A stretch of 64,000 bases of DNA from Weizmannia acidilactici (GCF_008974225.1 NZ_BKZR01000011.1:1-64000); one strand, 5' to 3'; numbered from the stretch's first letter, positions 51,662 through 61,088 are shown. Program-made: numbers and translations. Notes: generated from the letters alone by a model not told the origin.

Positions 51662-53557
51662 TCACCGGTTCAGCAGGCTTCCTACATAGCGCAGCAGTTC
51701 ATTTGCAGATGTGGAATTATACCCGTAATCATCAATTAAACGAGCAACGACTTCATTGATTTTCTTCAACTGCTGTTCGTCCGGAGTTTTCGTTGAAGTG
51801 GTAATCTTGACAACATCTTTTAAATCGGCAAACAGCTTTTTCTGGATCGCTTCGCGGAGGCGGTCGTGCGAATTGTAATCAAACCGTTTTCCTTTACGCG
51901 CATATGCCGAGATGCGGATTAAAATTTCTTCACGGAACGCTTTTTTCGCATTTTCGGAAATGCCGATCTGCTCTTCGATCGAACGCATCAGCTTTTCGTC
52001 CGGGTTGATTTCTTCGCCGGTGAGCGGATCGCGCATTTTGACTTTGTTGCAATAGGCTTCGACATTGTCGAGATAATTGTCCATCAATGTTTTGGCGGAT
52101 TCTTCGTACGAATACACAAACGCTTTCTGCACTTCTTTTTTTGCAATTTCGTCATATTCTTTCCGCGCCAAAGAAATAAAGTTTAAATATTTTTCTTTCA
52201 GTTCCGGGGTGATCGACGGATGCTGGTCCAGCCCTTCTTTTAAGGACAGGAGCACATCCAGGGCATTGATGGATTTCATTTCTTTCTTAATGATCGTGGA
52301 GGAAATGCGGTTGATGACATAACGCGGATCGATGCCGAACATGCCTTCATCCGGGTATTCATTTTTCAATTCCTTTACATCCTGGGAATTGAACCCTTCC
52401 ACCGCCATACCATCGTACAGGCGCATTTTTTTCAACAGGTCAATACCCGCCCGCTTCGGTTCCCGCAGCCTCGTTAAAATCGTAAACATCGCAGCAACCT
52501 TCAGCGTATGCGGTGCAATGTGGACATCAGCGACATCGCTTTCCCGGATCATTTTATCGTAAATTTTTTCTTCCTCGGATACCCTTAAATTATATGGAAC
52601 CGGCATGACGATGATCCGCGAGTGCAACGCTTCATTTTTCTTATTGGCAATAAATGAACGGTACTCGGTTTCGTTCGTATGGGCAATGATCAGTTCATCC
52701 GCGGAAATGAGCGCAAAACGTCCAGCCTTGAAATTGCCTTCCTGTGTCAGCGATAGGAGATGCCATAGGAATTTTTCATCGCATTTCAGCATTTCCTGGA
52801 ATTCCATGATGCCGCGGTTCGCCTTGTTCAGTTCCCCGTCAAAGCGGTAGGCGCGCGGATCCGATTCCGAACCGTACTCTGCAATCGTCGAGAAATCAAT
52901 GCTTCCTGTCAGATCGGCAATATCCTGGGATTTTGGATCAGAAGGGCTGAATGTGCCGATCCCGATCCGTTTGTCTTCGGAGAAGAAAACCCTTTCGACA
53001 AGCACTTCTTCGATCCTGCCTCCATACTCTTCCTCAAGCCGCAGCATATTTAAAGGGGACAAATTCCCTTCAATCCGGATGCCGTACTCCTCATAAAAAT
53101 CATCCCGCAAATGCTGCGGGATCAAATGAAGCGGGTCTTCGTGCATCGGGCATCCCTTGATGGCGTAAACAGCGCCCTGCTCGGTGCGCGAATAAGCTTC
53201 AAGGCCCCTTTTAAGCATCGTGACAAGCGTCGATTTACCGCCACTGACAGGCCCCATCAGCAGTAAAATCCGTTTTCTCACATCAAGCCTTTTGGCGGCC
53301 GGATGGAAATACTCTTCCACTAATTTTTCAAGTGCCTCTTCCAAGCCGAATAACTGGTGGCTGAAAAACCGGTATTTCTTTACTCCATCAACTTCTTCCA
53401 CGCCGGCGTCTTTAATCATATTGTAAACTCGGGAATGAGCAGATTGTGCAATCCATGGCTTTTCTTTCAAAAGGGCCAGATAATCCCTGAACGTTCCTTC
53501 CCATTTCAACTTTTCCTCTTCTTCACGGTAGTTTTCCAGCTTTTTCAGAATATCCAT
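51662..53557 (-). CDS. prkA: PrkA AAA+ serine protein kinase
   Basis: 631 residues, full family length. Walker A GPVSGGKSTLVTML at about residues 101-114; the N-terminal AAA domain is followed by a kinase-like C-terminal region. In B. subtilis PrkA is a sporulation protein with kinase/protease activities reported. The start has AGGGGAGG upstream. A sigma-E-like promoter precedes the gene. Confidence 0.96.
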   Translation of the reverse strand: MDILKKLENYREEEEKLKWEGTFRDYLALLKEKPWIAQSAHSRVYNMIKDAGVEEVDGVKKYRFFSHQLFGLEEALEKLVEEYFHPAAKRLDVRKRILLLMGPVSGGKSTLVTMLKRGLEAYSRTEQGAVYAIKGCPMHEDPLHLIPQHLRDDFYEEYGIRIEGNLSPLNMLRLEEEYGGRIEEVLVERVFFSEDKRIGIGTFSPSDPKSQDIADLTGSIDFSTIAEYGSESDPRAYRFDGELNKANRGIMEFQEMLKCDEKFLWHLLSLTQEGNFKAGRFALISADELIIAHTNETEYRSFIANKKNEALHSRIIVMPVPYNLRVSEEEKIYDKMIRESDVADVHIAPHTLKVAAMFTILTRLREPKRAGIDLLKKMRLYDGMAVEGFNSQDVKELKNEYPDEGMFGIDPRYVINRISSTIIKKEMKSINALDVLLSLKEGLDQHPSITPELKEKYLNFISLARKEYDEIAKKEVQKAFVYSYEESAKTLMDNYLDNVEAYCNKVKMRDPLTGEEINPDEKLMRSIEEQIGISENAKKAFREEILIRISAYARKGKRFDYNSHDRLREAIQKKLFADLKDVVKITTSTKTPDEQQLKKINEVVARLIDDYGYNSTSANELLRYVGSLLNR

Positions 53558-53599
53558 TTAGTACCTCCCCTTGTCATCTTGTTGAAGAGACGTTTATAT

Positions 53600-53628
53600 A
53601 ATCTATGCACCCAAGCCCGCGAACATGA
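53600..53628 (-). promoter_or_regulatory. Sigma-E-like promoter for prkA
   Basis: On the minus strand TCATGTT (53622-53628), 14 bases, CATAGATT (53600-53607). The -35 is identical to that of spoVR and the -10 to that of yhaL. Confidence 0.6.
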
Positions 53629-53760
53629 TAAAAAGAGGCAATACCCTATTTTTGGGGGAAGTTTGCAGCAAATAAATGAAAATTTTAAATCTGTACATAT
53701 TTCAATCAAATAGACTATAATGGAATTCAAAGAAGGAAAAAATCAGGGGGGAATGTCCAG

Positions 53761-53859
53761 TTGAAAACGATCCTCATTGCATTGGTAGCGATTTCATTCC
53801 TGGGTGCAATTTTTACTGCCGGATACGAGGAAAAAGGGGAAAACTTTCGGGAAGAATAA
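53761..53859 (+). CDS. Very small membrane protein (32 residues)
   Basis: From TTG 53761: M(L)KTILIALVAISFLGAIFTA, then GYEEKGENFREE. One span and an acidic tail. AGGGGGG lies 9 bases upstream, TATAAT is at about 53714, and a strong terminator follows directly, so a complete transcription unit is visible. Family unknown. Confidence 0.55.
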   Translation: MKTILIALVAISFLGAIFTAGYEEKGENFREE

Positions 53860-53895
53860 AAGTGCGGCCCGTGTCAATAGGGCCGTACTTTTATT
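53859..53895. terminator. Bidirectional terminator before trmL
   Basis: AAAGTgCGGCCC / GGGCCGtACTTT stem followed by TTATTTT on the plus strand. It also reaches the trmL stop on the minus strand. Confidence 0.8.
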
Positions 53896-54364
53896 TTAAC
53901 CCTGGATAATGCTGCTGCCGCAATGCTTCGTACACTAAAATGGCGGCTGTATTGGAAAGGTTGAGCGACCGCACTTTGTCCGTCATCGGGATGCGGAGAC
54001 AGCGGTCCTTGTTTTTTTCGATCAAACCTTTCGGCAGCCCGGAAGTTTCGCGGCCGAACATGAAATATAAGTCTTTTTCCGAGTCGCTGAAATCAAAATC
54101 GGTAAAAAACTTTTCGCCGAATGTTTCAATAAAATATATTTCGCCGCCTTCGTTTTTTTCAAAAAACTCTTCCAGGGAATCATAATAAATAATATTCACG
54201 TACTTCCAATAATCGAGCCCCGCCCTTTTCAGCATTTTATCATCCGTTGAAAAGCCAAGCGGGCGGATTAAATGGAGCGTTGTCCCGGTCCCCGCACATG
54301 TCCGCGCGATATTGCCCGTATTGGCGGGAATTTCAGGCTGGTATAATACAACATGCAAGCTCAA
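53891..54364 (-). CDS. trmL: tRNA (cytidine/uridine-34 2'-O)-methyltransferase TrmL
   Basis: 157 residues, a compact SPOUT methyltransferase. LHVVLYQPEIPANTGNIART at the N-terminus, RAGLDYWKYV, and the knot motifs LYFMFGRETSGLP and RIPMTDKVRSLNLSNTAAI. Methylates the wobble base of tRNA-Leu. Next to queG, another wobble-modification gene, with yhbB between. Confidence 0.94.
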   Translation of the reverse strand: MSLHVVLYQPEIPANTGNIARTCAGTGTTLHLIRPLGFSTDDKMLKRAGLDYWKYVNIIYYDSLEEFFEKNEGGEIYFIETFGEKFFTDFDFSDSEKDLYFMFGRETSGLPKGLIEKNKDRCLRIPMTDKVRSLNLSNTAAILVYEALRQQHYPGLK

Positions 54365-54400
54365 ATTTTGTCACCTCGGGACTTATTATATCACGTTTTT

Positions 54401-55282
54401 TCAGCTGTCATCTTCGATTGTAAAAAACTTGTACCGGATATTAGGCGTATAAGCGGATGAATCTTCATACGTCCAGTATCGCTTCCGGCTATTTGTTGTA
54501 TGAGCATTGACAAGCGGCATGCCGTAATAATCGTAACCGGTCACGATCAACGAATGGTCGAAGCGGCCGTCCCCCTGGAAGTCTATGCAAATAACATCCC
54601 CATACTTTAACTCCTGCGGCGAGGACACCTCTTTTGCCCGCAATCCTGCCTTAGAATATTGCAGATACGTTTTAAAAGAATGGGCAACCGTCCAGCTGTA
54701 GCTCCAATTATTGTTTTGCATCCACCAACCCTTGTTCCGGTCCGGATATCCCCGCATTGGCGCCCCACCGGCATGGAGACACTGCGAAATAAAATTCGTG
54801 CAGTCATCCGTAAACGATTTATACGCCGGATTAAAGCTGTTCCACCACTTTTCCGCATACTGGACAGCTTTTAGCCTGTCATACACATACGGAATCCGCA
54901 CATCAACGTTTTCCGCAGCCCGCATCTCCCCAATATCCGGATTTTTTCCATGGAAGTCCGGATATGCGGGAACCATCTCTTCATCTTCATAAAGGCGTCC
55001 TTCGTAAAAGGAAGCCCGCCTTTCCTCCAGCGCTTCTTCAATATAAAAAGTGCTTTTTTGTTTAATGACATACTGCATATGCACCTGATAATAAAGAAAG
55101 CTGTGGCTGCCTTTCTGTTCGGTCCGGGTGACCTTTGCATCCGCCTTCACTTTAACAATGCCTGCATTTCTTTTTGCAAGCTGGGCCTTTTTCTGTTCGA
55201 TATCTTCAAACTCCCGATCTATCCCGCGTCCGATAAGATGGGCCAGCCGGTTTTCTAAATGCGCCTGGACTTGTTCTTTCAC
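54401..55282 (-). CDS. yhbB: Amidase-domain protein YhbB
   Basis: 293 residues from GTG 55282, with GAGGGGGA upstream. N-terminal charged half, then an Amidase_6 domain (about residues 145-293) with catalytic Cys in TDDCTNFISQCLHAGG and His in FDHSLIVTGYD. No signal peptide visible. Likely cysteine peptidase/amidase; substrate unknown. Follows queG by 48 bases. Confidence 0.85.
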   Translation of the reverse strand: MKEQVQAHLENRLAHLIGRGIDREFEDIEQKKAQLAKRNAGIVKVKADAKVTRTEQKGSHSFLYYQVHMQYVIKQKSTFYIEEALEERRASFYEGRLYEDEEMVPAYPDFHGKNPDIGEMRAAENVDVRIPYVYDRLKAVQYAEKWWNSFNPAYKSFTDDCTNFISQCLHAGGAPMRGYPDRNKGWWMQNNNWSYSWTVAHSFKTYLQYSKAGLRAKEVSSPQELKYGDVICIDFQGDGRFDHSLIVTGYDYYGMPLVNAHTTNSRKRYWTYEDSSAYTPNIRYKFFTIEDDS

Positions 55283-55330
55283 ACAAAATCCCCCTCTCCC
55301 CATCACTATATGTCGTAGAAGGAGGGTCAA

Positions 55331-56467
55331 TCAGTCCATTTCGAAAAATGCCAACCCTTTACGGATTTCCTCCAGTGCTTCCGGATCTTCTTCTTTGTTC
55401 TGCGCCACAAGCAACGCCCCTTTCGCTTCTTCCCCGCCAATTTTCCCGAGCGCCCAGCCGGCCGTCCCGCGGATTACCGGGCGCGGATCTTCATGCAAAA
55501 GCCGGATCAGTTCCGGCACGGCACTTTCTTCTTTAAAATGGGCAAGTGCAACGATGGCATTGCGCTGGATCGGCTTTTTGCCGCGCCAGGCTCCGGCAAC
55601 ATGGCCAAACAGTTCCTTAAATTCCCGGTTGCTTAAACGAAGGATCGGTTCAAGTAGCGGCTTGGCCACTTCAGGTTCCGGTTCCATTTCTTCGTGAAAA
55701 TGGAAATCCATGCCTTTATTTTTCGGGCAGATGGTTTGGCATGAATCACAGCCGTACACACGGTTCCCGATTTTCACCTTAAACTCGTCTTCCAAAAAAT
55801 CTTTTGTTTGCGTCAAATAGCTGATGCAGCGTTTCGCATTGATTTGTCCGGCCGAAACAAGCGCGCCGGTAGGGCATACGTCCAGGCATTTCCGGCAGTC
55901 ACCGCACTGGTCTTCCAAAGGGGTATCCGGTTCAAACGGAATGTTCGTAATCATTTCCCCGAGGTAAACGTACGAACCGAACTCGGGGGTGATAATCGCG
56001 CAGTTTTTTCCGCTCCAGCCAATGCCTGCCCTCTCGGCAACCGCCCTGTCTGCGAGCTCGCCGGTATCGGTCATCGATTTACAGCGCGCACCTTCCACTT
56101 TTTCCTTGAGAAAAGCTTCGAGCTTCGCAAGCTTCTCCCTTAAAATCGTATGGTAATCCTCCCCCCACGATGCCCGGCAAAAAATACCGCGCCGTTCACC
56201 TTTTTTCCCTTTCGGCGGATTTTTCATTTTTGAAGGGTAAGCGAGCGCAATTGCAATGATTGACTGTGGGGAATCAAAAATCAAAGAAGGTGTCACCCTT
56301 TTTTCAATGTCCTTTTCTTCAAAACCGGACTGATAGCCAAGCTCCTGTTGGCGGATCAGCCGCTGTTTCATTTCGGTAAATGGATCGGGGGAAGCAAATC
56401 CGATTTTATCGATCCCAATTGTTTTACTAAATACAATGACTTCCTTTTTTAATTCGGCTACATCCAT
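55331..56467 (-). CDS. queG: Epoxyqueuosine reductase QueG
   Basis: 378 residues. Two 4Fe-4S clusters: CGDCRKCLDVCPTGAL and CDSCQTICPKN. The cobalamin-binding region covers the N-terminal half (MTDTGELADRAVAERAGIGWSGKN). A HEAT-like C-terminus (about 290-378) binds tRNA. Performs the last step of queuosine synthesis on wobble-G tRNAs. Confidence 0.95.
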   Translation of the reverse strand: MDVAELKKEVIVFSKTIGIDKIGFASPDPFTEMKQRLIRQQELGYQSGFEEKDIEKRVTPSLIFDSPQSIIAIALAYPSKMKNPPKGKKGERRGIFCRASWGEDYHTILREKLAKLEAFLKEKVEGARCKSMTDTGELADRAVAERAGIGWSGKNCAIITPEFGSYVYLGEMITNIPFEPDTPLEDQCGDCRKCLDVCPTGALVSAGQINAKRCISYLTQTKDFLEDEFKVKIGNRVYGCDSCQTICPKNKGMDFHFHEEMEPEPEVAKPLLEPILRLSNREFKELFGHVAGAWRGKKPIQRNAIVALAHFKEESAVPELIRLLHEDPRPVIRGTAGWALGKIGGEEAKGALLVAQNKEEDPEALEEIRKGLAFFEMD

Positions 56468-56489
56468 GTTTTCACCTCCTGGGTAAATT

Positions 56490-56816
56490 CCAATTTATGT
56501 AAATTCCCGCTTATTGGCACAATAAAAAACGCAACACCCCGCCCGTCTTCCGGACGAAACACTGCGTTCAAAGCAATCCAGCTTCTCATAAAAATGATAT
56601 GCAATATTATAATAAAAGAAAGTGTCATATGTAAAGGCGTTTGCTTGTTTCACACGGAATGAAAAAGGATATGAAGTAAAAGAAATCATTTTGAATGTTT
56701 TCCTAACTTATATTGAAGGAAAAAGTCCAAAGGAAGATACTCTTTGTTTTTTTAATTCCCGAAAAACCGTTACATCTTCAACCTTCCGGGTAATGTAATG
56801 GAAAATCTATATTAAA
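56490..56816. other. Intergenic region without a supported gene
   Basis: Upstream of queG and the marC stub. AT-rich with weak hairpins (GTCTTCCGGAC near 56544). No riboswitch or promoter pattern is convincing. Confidence 0.35.
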
Positions 56817-56822
56817 GAAGGA

Positions 56823-56934
56823 GTGAGGGGATTGTGTGGCGAGATTATAAAACTTTCGCCCGGTTTTTTTGCCGTGATGAACCCGCTCGGCAATATTCCA
56901 ATTTTTATTTCATTAACCGGCGGATACACCGTGA
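56823..56934 (+). pseudogene. 5' stub of a MarC-family membrane protein gene
   Basis: AAGGAG is followed by a frame reading SPGFFAVMNPLGNIPIFISLTGGYT, which is the conserved N-terminal segment of MarC/UPF0056 proteins. After about 37 codons the match ends (VKNKRNSQDES), and the rest of the gene (normally about 200 residues) is absent, replaced directly by the ppaC terminator. A deletion must have removed the remainder. Confidence 0.65.
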
Positions 56935-56965
56935 AAAATAAGCGAAATTCACAGGACGAGTCTGT

Positions 56966-57004
56966 AAAAAAATCCGGTGCCATGTGCGGGCACCGGATTT
57001 TTTT
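56966..57004. terminator. Terminator after ppaC
   Basis: AAATCCGGTGC / GCACCGGATTT perfect stem with A- and T-tracts on both sides. Confidence 0.88.
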
Positions 57005-57932
57005 AACCGTTAAACGCTTCTGTCAAAACCGGAACAATTTGTTTTTTGCGAGATACGACACCTTTTAACGTTGCCGTATTATTTTCGAGCTTCACATTGT
57101 ACGCTTTTTCGACAATATTAGCCGATTTTCCGAGGGCAAGCCCGACGGAATCATTCGTTAAGATGTCCGTCACAACAAACAGGAACAGGTCGAGACCCCT
57201 GTTTTCAATTTCGGATTGGATGGCCTGCTCGAGTTCCGCCTGTTTTACAAACACATCATTCGTGTCGACCGCATTGACTTGGGCAATGACGACTTTATGT
57301 CCGGCCATGTCGAATTCTTTTGCATCTAATAAAATGAGCTGTTCAACCGTTTTGTCGCTCAAATCAGCGCCGGCTTTCAGCATTTCCAGACCATATGTAT
57401 TCGCATCAACACCGGCAATTTCCGCCAGTTCTTTCGCTGCCTTCACATCTTCTTCCGTGCACGTCGGAGATTTAAACAGCAGGGAATCGGAAATGATGGC
57501 GGAAAGCATCAATCCGGCTGTTTCTTTGCGGATTTCAACGCCGTTTTCTTTATATAATTTATTTAAAATTGTCGCCGTGCAGCCGACCGGTTCCGCGCGG
57601 TAATAGAGCGGGTCGCTTGTTTCAAAATTGGCGATGCGGTGATGATCGACAACTTCCAAAACACGCACATTTTCGATATCATCGACGCTTTGCTGGCGTT
57701 CGTTATGGTCAACGAGAATGACGTTTTTTACTTCATTTGCGACCGATTGGACAAGGCGCGGTGCTTCCGCATGGAACGTTTCCAAAGCGAATTTCGTTTC
57801 ATTGTTCAGCTCCCCTAAACGGACCGCTTCCGCTTCGACACCTAATTTTGTTTTTAATTCTGCATACGCAATGGCTGAACAGATTGCATCAGTATCCGGA
57901 TTTTTATGCCCAAAAACAAGTACTTTTTCCAT
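57003..57932 (-). CDS. ppaC: Manganese-dependent inorganic pyrophosphatase
   Basis: 309 residues, DHH family class II enzyme. Metal motifs FGHKNPDTDAIC, VDHNERQQS and EVVDHHRI. The C-terminal DHHA2 domain ends SRKKQIVPVLTEAF. Hydrolyses pyrophosphate in the cytoplasm. AAAGGAGC precedes the ATG. Confidence 0.97.
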   Translation of the reverse strand: MEKVLVFGHKNPDTDAICSAIAYAELKTKLGVEAEAVRLGELNNETKFALETFHAEAPRLVQSVANEVKNVILVDHNERQQSVDDIENVRVLEVVDHHRIANFETSDPLYYRAEPVGCTATILNKLYKENGVEIRKETAGLMLSAIISDSLLFKSPTCTEEDVKAAKELAEIAGVDANTYGLEMLKAGADLSDKTVEQLILLDAKEFDMAGHKVVIAQVNAVDTNDVFVKQAELEQAIQSEIENRGLDLFLFVVTDILTNDSVGLALGKSANIVEKAYNVKLENNTATLKGVVSRKKQIVPVLTEAFNG

Positions 57933-58057
57933 TCTTTTGCTCCTTTTCTTTGAGAATTAAAGGCTCGCGCGGCGGGATCCGCCACAGACATTACTATTAT
58001 AAAGCATTTCCGGCAATTTTTTAAACTCTGTATTGGTGCTTTGGGAAAACATATCGG

Positions 58058-58086
58058 AACCATCCTCATCCGTCCGGCATAAATTA
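58058..58086 (+). promoter_or_regulatory. Sigma-K-like promoter for the ferritin-like gene
   Basis: AACC (58058-58061), 16 bases, CATAAATTA (58078-58086): full match to mACm-N16-CATAnnnTA, ending 28 bases before the start codon. Confidence 0.65.
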
Positions 58087-58114
58087 TTACGGTTAAAAAT
58101 GAGGAGGGAAACCG

Positions 58115-58582
58115 ATGTATTATGACCCATACGATTATGAAATCGGATATAGAAATGTACAGCCAGGAGCCGGAAATCCGCAGCAGGCGGTTTTTCTTGC
58201 CAACCTGATTCGGGCAATTAACGGCGAATACAGTGCGATTGCCTGCTATGAACAGATTGCGCGCAGAGCCCCGTCACCCCAATTCCGCGACATCATCATG
58301 GAAATCCGTGATGACGAAATCCGGCATTTTCAAACGTTTTCGGGATTTTACACCAATATCACAGGCACAAGGCCGCAGCCAAAAATCAATGAGCCGTGCC
58401 CGCCCACTTATACGGGCGGTTTGGAATTTGGGGTAAAAGACGAGCAAAATACCGTCGATTTTTACAGGAAAATTGCCAATTCAGTACAGGATCCTGTGAT
58501 GAAAATGGCGTTTGAAGATGCCGCAAAAGACGAACAGCACCACGCTGTCTGGTTTCTTTACCTGCTCATGAAAGTCCGCTGA
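58115..58582 (+). CDS. Ferritin-like/rubrerythrin-type protein, likely sporulation-linked
   Basis: 155 residues. Four-helix ferritin-like metal ligands: INGEYSAIACYEQIA, RDDEIRHFQTF, and DAAKDEQHHAVWFLYLL. The N-terminus is Tyr-rich (MYYDPYDYEIGYRN), as seen in coat-associated proteins. GAGGAGGG precedes the ATG. Resembles YhjR-type proteins of B. subtilis, though the exact orthologue is not certain. A sigma-K-like promoter points to the mother cell. Confidence 0.8.
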   Translation: MYYDPYDYEIGYRNVQPGAGNPQQAVFLANLIRAINGEYSAIACYEQIARRAPSPQFRDIIMEIRDDEIRHFQTFSGFYTNITGTRPQPKINEPCPPTYTGGLEFGVKDEQNTVDFYRKIANSVQDPVMKMAFEDAAKDEQHHAVWFLYLLMKVR

Positions 58583-58613
58583 CCCCAAGCGGATGCCGTT
58601 TGGGGTCTTTGGG
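58581..58613 (+). terminator. Terminator after the ferritin-like gene
   Basis: GACCCCAA / TTGGGGTC stem with inner GCGG/CCGT pairs, then TTT. Confidence 0.65.
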
Positions 58614-58614
58614 G

Positions 58615-59449
58615 TCACACCCCGGACAAAAATTCCCGGATGACGCGCACATACGCTTCCGGCTCTTCCAAATACGGCTGGTGGGAACTGTGCTCAAACA
58701 CATGGAACTTGGCCCCCGGAATACACCTGCTGTAAGCTTCTACCGTTTCCGGCACCGCTTCATCATAACGGCCGCATGTAAACAGGGCAGGCGGCCTGTA
58801 ACATCAAAAGTTTTCAAGTTACCGGTCGGGTAAAATTCCGACGGCCCCCACATGGTCACGTACACTTCTTCATTTGGCTGCGCAAATTCCGATTCCAATT
58901 CTTTCGGCTTTTCATCAAGCCGGTTTACAAATTTTTCATAACAAACTTTCATTACTTCTTTGTACTCTTCTGAATCCGTCCTGCCTTCCCGCTCACAGCG
59001 CGCCAACGTTTCCTGCACATCAACGGGTAGCTGCTTCCGATGCTCATCCTGGTCTTTTTTCCACTGCACCACACTTAAGCACGGCCCTGAAAAAATAATA
59101 CTTTTTACACCTGCAGGTTGCTCCAGCAAATAACTTGCAGCAAGCATTGTCCCCATGAATGGCCGAGGATGTGCACTTCTTTTAAATTGAGCGCCTCCCG
59201 TACCTGCCCAAGCTCTTCCGTAAATCTTTCCAGTTTCCAAAGCACGGATCATGGGGCCGGTCCGATCTCCCGGAACCGAGCTGGTCGTAAAAATGACGAG
59301 CCGTTCATCCCCAGCGCTTCCAGGGCCAGCATCGGCATATGTGTTCCCCCCGGCCCGCCGTGCAGCACAATAAGCGGCGTTTTATTCCCTGTGCTCGTTT
59401 TTTTGTAATACACCCTGCCTCCGGTGACATGGACAAATCTTTCTTTCAT
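58615..59449 (-). pseudogene. Broken proline iminopeptidase (alpha/beta hydrolase)
   Basis: N-terminal MKERFVHVTGGRVYY and the diagnostic VLHGGPGGTHM are in one frame, the middle (FMGTMLAASYLLEQPAGVKSI, and the cap region) in a second, and the end (YDEAVPETVEAYSRCIPGA, EAYVRVIREFLSG) in a third. The nucleophile region around the expected GHSWGG is damaged (HPRPFMGTML). At least two indels disrupt it, so no active enzyme is expected. Confidence 0.75.
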
Positions 59450-59599
59450 TGGAAACACCCTTTCATTTTAAAACGTCTCTTTTACCAGTTTACAATATGT
59501 CAGGCTGGATATTTTTCATTGAATTGGTTAAAATACAAATTGCTGGGTAAAACATAGTAAGACACTTAGAATTATATTTTGTAAATGGGAGTTGACATC

Positions 59600-60397
59600 A
59601 TGGGCAAATACATTAAATGGCTGGCTGTTGCTTGTTTGCTGCTTGCATTAACCGCGTGCGGAAACAACACAGACAACCAGAACGTATCAAAATCAAACGA
59701 CTTATATGACCAAATCAAAAAGAAAGGCGTCCTCCTGATCGGAACGGAAGGAACATACCCGCCTTTTTCTTACCACGAGAACGGTAAACTAACCGGGTAT
59801 GATATCGATGTTGCAAAGGAAGTCGCCAAACGGCTCGGATTAAAAGCTGAATTTAAAGAAACACAGTGGGATGCGATGTTCGCAGGCCTCAACTCAAAAC
59901 GGTTTGATATGATCGCAAACCAGGTCGGCATCCGCCCCGACCGTGAGAAAAAATATGATTTTTCAACACCTTACACGGTTTCAAAAGCGGTTGTTATTGT
60001 CCGAAAAAACAATACGGATATTAAGTCTTTCACTGATTTAAAGGGCAAAAAAACGGCGCAGTCGCTCACCAGCAACTATGCTGACATCGCCAAACAAAAC
60101 GGCGCCCAAATCGTGAGCGTTGAAGGTTTTAACCAGGCAATCCAGCTTCTGACTTCAAACCGCGTGGAAGCGACAATCAACGATTCATTAACTTATCTGG
60201 ATTATAAAAAACAAAAACCGGATGCGCAGATCAAAGTTGCCGCCACAGCAAATGATGCCGGCAAAACCGCCTTTATGTTCCGGAAAAATTCCGGAAAATT
60301 GGTGGATAAAGTCAATGATGCTTTAAACGATATGAAAAAAGACGGCACATTAACAAAAATATCAAAGAAATGGTTTGGTGAAGATGTATCTCAATAA
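59600..60397 (+). CDS. tcyA: Cystine ABC transporter binding lipoprotein TcyA
   Basis: 265 residues. Lipoprotein signal MGKYIKWLAVACLLLALTAC with lipobox LTAC. SBP_bac_3 domain with GTEGTYPPFSYHENGKLTGYDIDV, FKETQWDAMFAGLNSKRFD and SLTSNYADIAK, very close to B. subtilis TcyA. GGGAG selects ATG 59600. First gene of tcyABC. Confidence 0.93.
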   Translation: MGKYIKWLAVACLLLALTACGNNTDNQNVSKSNDLYDQIKKKGVLLIGTEGTYPPFSYHENGKLTGYDIDVAKEVAKRLGLKAEFKETQWDAMFAGLNSKRFDMIANQVGIRPDREKKYDFSTPYTVSKAVVIVRKNNTDIKSFTDLKGKKTAQSLTSNYADIAKQNGAQIVSVEGFNQAIQLLTSNRVEATINDSLTYLDYKKQKPDAQIKVAATANDAGKTAFMFRKNSGKLVDKVNDALNDMKKDGTLTKISKKWFGEDVSQ

Positions 60398-61076
60398 TCT
60401 GGGGTTTATCAGCAATGAACAGCTGCAATTAGCACAAAGTTCCCTTCTGCCGATGGTGAAGGGAGCTTTATATTATACCATTCCTTTAACTTTGATTACA
60501 TTCTGCATCGGCCTCGTACTGGCACTTGTCACCGCGCTGGCGAGAATTTCAAGCATAAAGCCGCTGCAGTGGATTGCGCGTGTTTATGTTTCGGCGATCC
60601 GCGGTACGCCATTGCTTGTGCAATTATTTATCATCTTTTACGGGCTGCCGTCCGTCGGGATCACGATCAATCCTTTTCCTGCCGCCATCATCGGCTTCTC
60701 GCTTAATGTCGGTGCGTATGCATCCGAAATTATCAGGGCTGCGATTTTGTCAATCCCAAAAGGGCAGTGGGAAGCTGCCTATGCAATCGGCATGAATTAT
60801 ATGCAGGCGCTCAGAAGGATCGTGCTGCCGCAGGCCGTCCGCGTATCGGTACCGCCGCTGTCGAATACGTTTATCAGCCTTGTAAAAGATACCTCTTTGG
60901 CTTCCCTGATTTTGGTGACCGAATTATTCCGGAAAGCGCAGGAAATCGCCTCTACGACATATGAATTTATGCTGCTGTATGTGGAAGCCGCTCTCCTGTA
61001 TTGGGCCATTTGTTTTATTTTATCCGTCATCCAGCAAAAAATTGAAGGGCGTTTTGACAAATATGTCAGTAGGTAA
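60384..61076 (+). CDS. tcyB: Cystine ABC transporter permease TcyB
   Basis: 230 residues from ATG 60384, overlapping tcyA by 14 bases; GGTGA upstream. Spans about five helices; the His/Glu/Gln-type permease signature is RGTPLLVQLFIIFYGLP and the coupling loop EAAYAIGMNYMQALRRIVLPQA. Confidence 0.92.
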   Translation: MYLNNLGFISNEQLQLAQSSLLPMVKGALYYTIPLTLITFCIGLVLALVTALARISSIKPLQWIARVYVSAIRGTPLLVQLFIIFYGLPSVGITINPFPAAIIGFSLNVGAYASEIIRAAILSIPKGQWEAAYAIGMNYMQALRRIVLPQAVRVSVPPLSNTFISLVKDTSLASLILVTELFRKAQEIASTTYEFMLLYVEAALLYWAICFILSVIQQKIEGRFDKYVSR

Positions 61077-61088
61077 GGGGGGCTAACA

